A DNA stretch of 64,000 nt, taken from contig MCFL01000069.1 in NCBI GenBank assembly GCA_002102555.1, positions 62,001 to 126,000 of the forward strand. The letters run 5' to 3'. Position 1 is the first letter of the stretch; the number at the start of each line of letters is the position of its first letter. Positions 56,839 through 64,000 of this stretch are shown here, one piece after another. The position numbers and the translations under genes were made by a program. This stretch comes from Catenaria anguillulae PL171. Lineage: Eukaryota; Blastocladiomycota; Blastocladiomycetes; Blastocladiales; Catenariaceae. The notes below the pieces were generated by a model. The model saw nothing but the letters and a program-made list of their open reading frames with translations. It did no database searches and was not told the DNA's origin.

Positions 56839-57959
56839 ATGTACTCTGCTACCCGCCGCATGCTCACGCTGGCAGCCCTGCCCGCCAGCACCGTCAGCTC
56901 TCCAACTGCCGCTCGCACGGTGCGGCCATCATGGAACCTGCTGCTCGCCCGATCTGTCTCCACCTCGCAAGTCCGCCTTGATGTTACTCCAAGTAAGTGA
57001 ATTCCTATCACCCACTCACTCACTCTGCCACCGCATCGATTGATCCTGGACTTACCGCCTCTCTACCAAACCTCAGATGTCACCGACGACAAGAAGCCGC
57101 AACTGAAAAAGTTTTGGCGTGCCGTGACCCTGCGCCAAGACGAGGACGGTTTCCAAGTCCTCTTGGATGGTCGTGTCGTCAAGACACCTCAGGGGACCCC
57201 GTTGTCCATTCCGAAATCGCAGCCCATGATTGCCCACTTGGTATCGGCCGAGTGGGAGTCGCAGCAAAAGCTCTTGAGGGCGTTTTCGTTGCCGCTGGTA
57301 AGTGTATTGTCCTCCTTGGCGATTGCTTTTCGTGAATCGGACTGACACATTGGTTTGGTTGAAAGACATCGTTGCTGGTGCGGGCAAAGGACGATTTCAG
57401 CGACCCAGACGTGCGCAAGGAATCCATTGACAAGCTTATGAAGTTTTTGCAAACGGATGCTACTTGGTATGCTTTGCACAATGTCCCTCTCCCCTCTCCC
57501 CTTTCACCTTTCTCGGAACACATCGCGATTGACTGGATCCTCTTGCGAATATCCAGCTTCCACGAAGAGTTTCCCGAAGAGCTTGTGCGCCTGCAACAAG
57601 CGCACTGGGACCCGCTGCTCGACTGGGCCCGTACCCACTTTTCCGTTGCCATCCACACGACCAACTCGCTGCTGGGCACGCGCCAGCCCGACCATACCTC
57701 GGCCACGCTTCGCACACACATTGAGCAATACTCGCCTCTGCAACTGGCCGCGTTTGAAAAGGCCGTGCTCACTTCCAAGTCGTTCCTGATTGGTTTGGCA
57801 CTCACAGAGCGCGTGATATCTGCGCAGCAGGCAGCCGACGCGGCCAGGGTCGAGGTGCAAGCGCAAATTGATCGGTGGGGCGAGGTTGAGGATGCACATG
57901 ATGTTGAGCGCGAGGATATTCAGCGTGTGTTGGCGGCGAGTGCGTTGGTGGTTGAGTGA
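56839..57959 (+). CDS. ATP12: F1-ATPase assembly chaperone ATP12 (ATPAF2)
   Basis: ATP12 binds the F1 alpha subunit in the mitochondrial matrix and prevents its aggregation before assembly. Exons 56839-56992, 57077-57297, 57366-57466 and 57557-57959; all junctions keep phase (introns 84, 68 and 90 bases). The start MYSATRRMLTLAALPAS is a mitochondrial presequence. The ATP12 core follows: KKFWRAVTLRQDEDGFQVLL, DGRVVKTPQGTPLSIPK, EWESQ, LQTDATC, then WDPLLDW and the C-terminal all-helical region ending at 57959. Length about 292 residues, as expected. Confidence 0.93.
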
Positions 57960-58120
57960 GCAGTATGGCCGATGCAAGGGCAGGAGGCAGCAAGTGGACA
58001 GACAGATATAGCTCAATGTATTGTGTAAGGTTTAGGGTACTGTACTGGATAAATAGGTCGAGGCAGCAAGTCAGACAGAATTGAAGCAACGTGGACATGA
58101 ACGACGGCTGGGAACTCCAA

Positions 58121-59165
58121 CTACTGAACCAAGCAAAACTTGCTCTTCTTCTTGCCATCTGCGCCGCCCTTCTTGTCCTTTGTGGCGTCCTTTTTGCCAT
58201 CGCCCTTCTTTTCCGACCCAGGCAACTCGTAATGAGCAAGCACCCATTCCTTCAACTTGCCATACGCCTCGTCGGCATTGTCATTGACCACTTGGAAATC
58301 GTGCGCGCCCGAGTCGGCATACTCGATTTCGGCCTTGGCCACAGCCATCCGTTTAGCAATCGTGTCGTCTGTTTCGGTGCCACGCGCACGCAACCGCTTT
58401 TCCACCTCGTCCATGGACGGCGGGCGAATAAACACAAACCAGGGCGCGCCCGTGGGCATTTCGTTGGCTTGGGCAATGGCCTTGATGGACTTGACGCCGT
58501 TCATTTCGATACTGCAAAGGTATGGTCACAAATTCGGTTCGTGAGCAACACAGACATTGGTGACGTGTCAACAGCAACGGAATTCCGTTCGAGGACGACG
58601 TACTCGAGCACACAGATCTTGTTTGCCTTGGTCACCGCCTCGACCGCCGACTTGCTCGTGCCGTACATGTTGGCTGCAAACTCGGCATGTTCCAAAAACG
58701 CCTTTTCGGCCACGAGCGAATCAAACTTTTCACGGGTCACGAAATGGTAGTTTTTCCCATCCACCTCGCCCTCGCGTGGGGCACGTGTCGTGTCTGTACA
58801 TATACGTACATAGGACGATTCCGTTAGTCAGAAGGAAATGCGACCTTTAGAAGACAAAAAAGCGAGGCCCACATACGTGAAACCGTGAATCCAAACGCAT
58901 CCGGGTACTCTGCAAACAGCTTGTTGAGCAGCGTGCTCTTGCCTGATCCCGACGGGCCCGACACGACCAGCGGACGTTTGTTATCCTTGGGCGGGCCCGA
59001 AGCGGGCGCTGGGGCTGGCGATTCTTCCTTTTTGGGTGCCGGCGATGTCTCGGTGGTCGCGGCGGCACCGTCCGAAGCAGTAACGGCAGCAGCGAGCTCC
59101 GACTTGGCTGCCTCGGGCGACGCGGGCAGCGGCGTGGCGGCGGCAGCGGCGGCAGAGTCGGACAT
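58121..59165 (-). CDS. GUK1: Guanylate kinase
   Basis: Makes GDP from GMP and ATP. Exons 59165-58877, 58793-58604 and 58512-58121, with phase-correct introns 58794-58876 and 58513-58603. An Ala/Pro-rich leader of about 60 residues precedes the kinase. Then come the P-loop [10 protein letters not shown], the GMP-binding [19 protein letters not shown] and EHAEF ... YGTSK, the [15 protein letters not shown] block, and the lid [21 protein letters not shown] Lys/Gly-rich tail ([19 protein letters not shown]) ending CLVQ is extra; CLVQ resembles a C-terminal CaaX-like box, which would be unusual for this enzyme. Otherwise normal length. Confidence 0.93.
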
Positions 59166-59941
59166 GATGTTGATGAGAAAAGGGGTCTAATGAGGTCGGT
59201 GAAGGGAGTGCTTGAACTTATAATCGGGGTTCGAGCTGGTGTGCGGTGTTTGCAGTTGAAAGAGAACAGAGTTCGAGTCGGAGGAAGATGACGCGCGCGA
59301 ACGCACCTAGGTCTACGTGCATATTTATGACGATGCGACTGGACCTGGGTCTGCGAGCGCATTGGGATTGAAAACTCAATTTCACACACGATACCAATCA
59401 CAGTAAAACTTTGCGCCATGCATGCAATTGGGTCGAGAAGCAACCGGTCGACTCTGGTCATGTTTTGTTGCCAGTGCCACTTGTGTCTTTCCATCGGACG
59501 TGTTTCAGTCAAGTCGATGAGATGTTGCCCCAGATCATTGTTGCCCTGTGGAGCTACTTGATGCGATAAAGAATGGCGAGACATGTAAATACGAATGATC
59601 CACATCGTTTCGAAGACAATCATTTGATAGGGAAAGAGCTAGGATGGATACATAGTTTTCTTTGATGGAATGGAGACGAAGCTCAGATCGAATGCGGACG
59701 GAAGGCCCACCACTCTTTCCATTGGAGGCTGGCGCCTTTTCGAGAACGGTTGGCCTGCGTCTGCGTGGCTTCGATTTGTATTGCCGTTGAGTCAGCTGTC
59801 TCTGCACTCACTCACTCACTCACTCATCCATATGATGGAATAATGCATCCACTTTTGATTCCATGTAAACATACGACTCTCCACCATTCTTTGCACACAC
59901 TACGCACTTGACGCACTCAGCGCACTCGATACCATTCAACC
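59166..59941. other. Divergent intergenic region, GUK1 and NDFIP-like gene
   Basis: Presumed promoters of both genes. A CACT tetranucleotide run is at ~59806-59825. No gene seen. Confidence 0.4.
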
Positions 59942-60994
59942 ATGTCCAAGAGCAACAAGCCCTCGGCTGACTACCACCCGGTCCCGCTCTCGGACCATGT
60001 CTTGGCACCCTCCGACTCGGCCGCCCACTTTGACGACCTCGACGACCACCACCACCACGACCACGACCACGAGGACCCGCGGAATGGCGGCTCATCGTCG
60101 TCTTCCTCTTCCGAACATCCCGAATCCGTGCCCCTGACCTCGTCAGCGTCGTCCGCACCTGCCTCTCCTGCTCCGCGCCCCGACACAGCCATCCTGCACA
60201 TTTCCGACTCTGACGACGAGGATGCTCACGACGACAATCAGCCACTGGCTTTGGCCGATAAATCCTCGACCCAAGTCCCACGCAAGGTTCTGACGTCGTC
60301 TGCCGACGGCGTGTTTGCCAACCTATCGGCCAAGCCCGAGCCCGTGACACGTGGCGCGGCCACAGCCGACGGCGCCGCAGATGCCCCCACCACACAAGCT
60401 GCACCCGTCGAGCTGCCGCCCAGTTACGAGGCGGCCGTTTCTGACCCGACGCCAACGTACTGGGACACGACCGTGTTCACGACGCAGCTGGATGACGGCG
60501 AAGTGCTGGTGGAGGGATTGCCCGTCGGGTCGTCGTTGACGTTTGTCTTGTCGTCAATGGGTGCGTATTCTTTTTTATTTTCTTTTCTCTCTCGCTGTCT
60601 CTCATCCGCAGTCCGATATGCATATATAGTCTCCGTCGCCTTCCAATTCGTCGGCTTCCTCATGACCTACCTGCTCGCCACCTCCCACGCCGGGCGGTGT
60701 GGCGCCAAAGCCGGTTTTGGACTGACGCTTCTCCAGTACGGCATGGTGGTGCGCAACCGCGTGGAAATCATTGAAGATGGCGACAACCCATTTGTGGACG
60801 ACGATTTCAACGCGTCGTTGCCTCCAGGCACCACACCGGACGAGCGCATGGCCATTCTCGACCGTACAGAGTGGATTGCGTACCTGCTCATGCTTCTCGG
60901 GTGGTTTTTGGTCATCAAGTCCATGTTTGAGTACATGCGGGCCAAGCGGTTGCAGGCGCTCGTTATGGCGTCACCCGAGACGCTTGTTGCGTAA
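59942..60994 (+). CDS. NDFIP/Bsd2-type adaptor of NEDD4-family ubiquitin ligases
   Basis: Bsd2/NDFIP proteins are Golgi and endosome membrane adaptors that bring Rsp5/NEDD4 ligases to transporters. The cytosolic half (first ~195 residues) is Ser-, Asp- and His-rich with a HHHHDHDHEDP patch, and carries the WW-binding PPxY motif LPPSY at residues 158-162. DGEVLVEGLPVGSSLTFVL and the membrane domain follow: VAFQFVGFLMTYLLATS, AGRCGAKAGFGLTLLQYGMV and WIAYLLMLLGWFLVI. The G-R-x-G-A-x-x-G-F-G-L core is the family hallmark. Intron 60561-60630. A second PPxY was not found. Confidence 0.85.
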   Translation: MSKSNKPSADYHPVPLSDHVLAPSDSAAHFDDLDDHHHHDHDHEDPRNGGSSSSSSSEHPESVPLTSSASSAPASPAPRPDTAILHISDSDDEDAHDDNQPLALADKSSTQVPRKVLTSSADGVFANLSAKPEPVTRGAATADGAADAPTTQAAPVELPPSYEAAVSDPTPTYWDTTVFTTQLDDGEVLVEGLPVGSSLTFVLSSMGAYSFLFSFLSRCLSSAVRYAYIVSVAFQFVGFLMTYLLATSHAGRCGAKAGFGLTLLQYGMVVRNRVEIIEDGDNPFVDDDFNASLPPGTTPDERMAILDRTEWIAYLLMLLGWFLVIKSMFEYMRAKRLQALVMASPETLVA

Positions 60995-61379
60995 AACAAT
61001 CGAGGTGGTGAGTTTTGGTGACGGGGTTCGGTCGATTTGTACATGTTTTTTTTTCCCCCTCCTTTCCTCGACTCGAGACCTGGGGATGTCCAATGATGGT
61101 TCTCTCGTTTTCTCCTTTTCTTTTCGTGTTGATTGATTGTGATTCCAACTCGTTCATGGCAACTCCTTGATGTTTTTCTGTTGCCTGGTCTCTCTTCTTC
61201 ATTGTGTCTCATCTGCATACACGCTTTTTCATTTCTGCACCGCCAGCAAATCTATGGGGCCAGTCAGCGATCGAAATCGGTCGGGACCATGCCACTTTCT
61301 ACCTTGACTCGAGCTCACCGCTCGGTTAGCCCTGACTTTTCCCAGTGTGCATCGTGGTGAGTCGAGTATCGAGGTGGCC
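60995..61379. other. Intergenic region
   Basis: T-rich 3' flank of the NDFIP-like gene. Nothing else supported. Confidence 0.35.
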
Positions 61380-61611
61380 ATGGACATGATTGAGAATACC
61401 AAGGGTACTGCTGGTGGGGAGATTGATGGCGAACAAAGGGTGGTTGCGGAAACGGCGTTTTTGGGGCGAAATGCTCAGGTTTGTCACCGACATGCGTGCG
61501 CGATGGGCAGTCACGGATTCTTCGTTGGCCGAGTTGACGCTCACAGAGTTGTTTGTGCGGCTCGCTCAGCATCATCGGACGTATGTGGACGAGGAGGCGG
61601 CAAAGCATTGA
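61380..61611 (+). CDS. Small hypothetical protein (frame uncertain)
   Basis: I do not recognise this. A coding-like stretch reads MDMIENTKGTAGGEIDGEQ and AETAFLG, then changes frame beside TTTTTGGGG (~61460) to EMLRFVTDMRARWAV, SSLAELTLTELFVRLAQHH and YVDEEAAKH, stop TGA at 61609. Codons favour G/C at the third base on both sides of the slip. An earlier exon from ATG 61289 with a GTGAGT donor is possible. A G10 tract follows at ~61627-61636. Weak evidence overall. Confidence 0.3.
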
Positions 61612-61844
61612 TGAATGCCGTGAACGGGGGGGGGGGGGTGAATATTGGTGGTTTCTACTGCGTGCGTGTGTATTGTCGAATGAGTTTTCAATTTTGGGAT
61701 ACATCATATAGAAGTGGAGGCACGCAAGGAATGAGCGTTTTCGTGCATGTTTGCAGGAATCCACGAGCGATGAGGCGTTTGTAAATGTATCCATGTGAAA
61801 GTACAATAGGTCTCGATTGGCTAAACAGGACATTGCGCACGCGA

Positions 61845-64000
61845 CTACTTCTTCTTACCCTTCTTACTCTTCCCGCTCGACCCTCCAGCCGCCGATGCCT
61901 TAGTTCCGCTCGCACTAGCAGACCCCGCCGCCGACGCAGCCTCAAACTCGGCGCTGATGTCGCGCAAAATGCCCTGCTTGACCCTCGTCTCCTCAATCAA
62001 CCCGTCCACCAAATACGCCCAATCCTCCCAAACAACCTCGGGGAACGCCGCCTCGCCGTCTCCGTCACCGCCAAGCTGCACATGTGGCCCCCATGCGCGC
62101 ATTGCCGTGACCTGCTGTGAGACTTCAGCCATGGCGTCGGCCTTGTGCTGGGCAATCGCATCGCGCACGCACACAAGCGTGGCCGCCAGCGGATCAAGCA
62201 CCTTGGCTTGCAAGTCGGCCAGGAAGCCGCGGAACGGGTTGGCCAGCCACGTCAACCCCGAGGGTGGGTGCATGGCACACTCGTGCGCAAAGATGTGTGG
62301 GTGCAGGTAGCACAGGATGAGTGCCAGGTTGGCGGCTTCGAGGACGCTTGTGAGTTGGCGAAGTGGGTGGGCCGACAAGAGGTGTGGGGTGTCGACGTTG
62401 ATTGAAGACAAGAGCGACGTGAGGGAGTCGATTGCGTCGGCGAAGTAGGATTTGGCGGCGTCAGCTGTGCAAAAGCAAATGAATTTGTGAGCTGGCATGC
62501 GATTGAAACCAATGAAAACAAAGAATCCATGTACCTTGATCATCAGCCGTGGTCGTCAGCTGAACTACACATCCCAACCTCTCCACCACCTTGACCACCG
62601 TCAACACCTCGTTGGAAATGCCATGACTCGCATCACCGCCTGTAATCTTTGCCAGTACATCCAAGGAAACCTGCAGTGGATTGGCTGCAGCACCAGCCTC
62701 GCCCGCAGGTAAATCAAACGCAGCGCGAACGACCCTCTGCACGTGCGCCAAAGCTCTGGCTTGCTCATGCTCCACCTTGGTTGCAGCCTCGGGCACCTGC
62801 CACGCCTTGGCACCTACGGGCCTAAAAGTCGGCACCACCGACACATCTCGATTATCTGCCCACCCACCTTCCACCTCGTCCACGAGCGTCCCAGGATACA
62901 TGACTGCGGCCCTTGCGCGATCTGCGGGCTGAACCACAACGCCACTACTCTTGCTGACTGTCTCCTTTGGCTGCGGTGCATGCGACCGCAGCACGTCCCA
63001 TCGCCATTGCTCGGTCAAGGCCACTGCCCGATTCACGCTCGACTCGAGCCGCCGGTAAAACTGGTGGAATTCGGGCACCTTGGTGAGCGCGCCGCGGTGC
63101 ATGGCTTCAATCAGTTGCTCGGGCGTGTCGCGGGCGTTGCTGTGGTAAATGGCCTGGACGCGCATCGACAGTTGGAGGGCAGAGTCAAAGGCGCCGAGGG
63201 AGCCGAGACGATCGAGCACGTGGTGCGACAGCGTGTCAAGCTGGACGTGTTTGATTTCGAGCGAGTCAAAGAGGGAAAGGGCACGTGAGGGGGAGCCGAG
63301 GTGCAGGTAGAGCGACTGCAGGAGCAATTTGAATGTATGATTGCTAGGGCTGTTGGCAATACCTGTTTCCAGCAGGGAAATAGAGTTGAACAGGCTGGTT
63401 GTGGAGGGACAAGCGTCGTCGAGGAGGTAGAGGACGGCGAGCAGAATAAAGTCGTCGGCGTGTCTCGGTTCGGTGGGCAGCAAGTCAACGTCCAACTCGC
63501 GCGCCGTTTCGTATTCTCGAGCCAGTGCCTCGAGCACGCCAGAATCAACCGATCCAGTCCCAAGTAACGCCTCATCTTGCGCAAGTTCGCCCCACGTACC
63601 GTCGATTTGGGCGTCGCCTGCACCTCGTGTTCGACCTGGTGCTCCACGAGCTCCTTGTACGCGAGCAAGTAAGGTTCCACATCAGCGTAAAACACGGGCT
63701 TGTGGCCAAACTTTGACCAAAATGTGAGAAAAGCATCCGGGTCGCTGGATTCGTTGCGATGTGCGAGCTCGAGCGGCGCAAGGTATGCGCCGCGATCACG
63801 GTCGCCCGCAATCACTTGCATGCGTGCGATAAAGTCGGCGATTTGTGTGAGTTCATGGAAAGGATGCGGCCGCGTCGAGATACTTGCACCAGGCGAACCA
63901 GTCGTCGGGGCTATCCACACAATTATCATCGTGTGGTCAGCTGATGCACTAGGTAGGCTGACGCAGCGAAAGTGACTCCTTTGCTTCCAACACCTCGCTT
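61845..64000 (-). CDS. NAA25: NatB N-acetyltransferase auxiliary subunit (NAA25/MDM20), 5' end beyond window
   Basis: NAA25 anchors the NatB complex, which acetylates proteins starting Met-Asp/Glu/Asn; in yeast (Mdm20) this supports actin and tropomyosin function. The TPR-like helical protein shows RHADDFILLAVLYLLDD, LLETGIANSPSNHTFKLLL, YLHLGSPSRALSLFDSL and EIKHVQLDTLSHHVLDRLG, the best conserved part of the family. An intron at 62465-62534 joins to the last exon (ADAAKSYFADAIDSLTSLLS), ending in a Lys-rich tail (SGKSKKGKKK) at 61845. One-base slips without splice signals are near 63862 and 63570. The gene enters from the right edge, so the N-terminus is missing. Confidence 0.85.

Noticed and set aside
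23520-63900. Programmed ribosomal frameshifting as a general explanation
   Set aside because: The slips occur at unrelated sequences, several per gene, without a common slippery site.
1-64000. CRISPR arrays, integrons or bacterial operons
   Set aside because: Introns, U6 snRNA and eukaryotic tRNA genes show nuclear eukaryotic DNA; no spaced direct-repeat array occurs.

Overview
This window is nuclear DNA of a flagellated (zoosporic) fungus, most likely a chytrid or blastocladialean. It carries genes that only flagellate eukaryotes keep: an SPAG6/PF16 axonemal armadillo protein and a probable C20orf85-type ciliary protein. These sit beside fungal genes, namely an AUR1-type inositol phosphorylceramide synthase, MZM1, ATP12 and COQ11-like genes. 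A P2X channel, known among fungi only from early-diverging lineages, is also present. Genes are dense, on both strands, and split by short GT-AG introns (mostly 65-95 nt, donors usually GTAYGT or GTAAGT). No CRISPR, virus-like element or recognisable transposon was seen.

Layout. 0-10.5 kb: a partial membrane protein, SPAG6, and a large Red1/ZFC3H1-type nuclear RNA-surveillance protein. 11-13.5 kb: two ZNF622/Rei1-like genes arranged tail to tail. 14-23.1 kb: a tRNA-Leu(CAA), two tandem F-box-like paralogues (one heavily disrupted) and two disrupted ankyrin-type genes. 23.5-30 kb: CAP/SRV2, a gene-free array of diverged repeats, a HAD phosphatase, an OXR1-type TLDc gene and tRNA-Leu(CAG). 30-37 kb: a triple-BRCT protein, the P2X channel and a seven-helix receptor-like protein. 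37-45 kb: an SRF-type MADS-box factor and an ABCG half-transporter. 45.5-52.3 kb: the ciliary protein, tRNA-Leu(UAG), a small secreted protein, U6 snRNA, a COQ11-like dehydrogenase and a RING protein. 53.6-64 kb: AUR1, the divergent mitochondrial pair MZM1/ATP12, guanylate kinase, an NDFIP/Bsd2-type adaptor and the NatB subunit NAA25.

Themes. Motility (SPAG6, C20orf85-like), extracellular sensing and transport (P2X, seven-helix protein, ABCG), mitochondrial assembly (MZM1, ATP12, COQ11-like) and RNA processing (Red1/ZFC3H1-like, U6, three leucine tRNAs) are all represented. They do not form one operon-like system.

Caution on reading frames. Several conserved, probably essential genes (CAP, ABCG, MADS, BRCT, NAA25) change frame by one base with no intron signal, sometimes at a G or C run. 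Single-base indels in the assembly are therefore likely, and the same effect may exaggerate the decay of the 17-23 kb genes. Exon limits given here are read by eye from splice signals, phase and family similarity.
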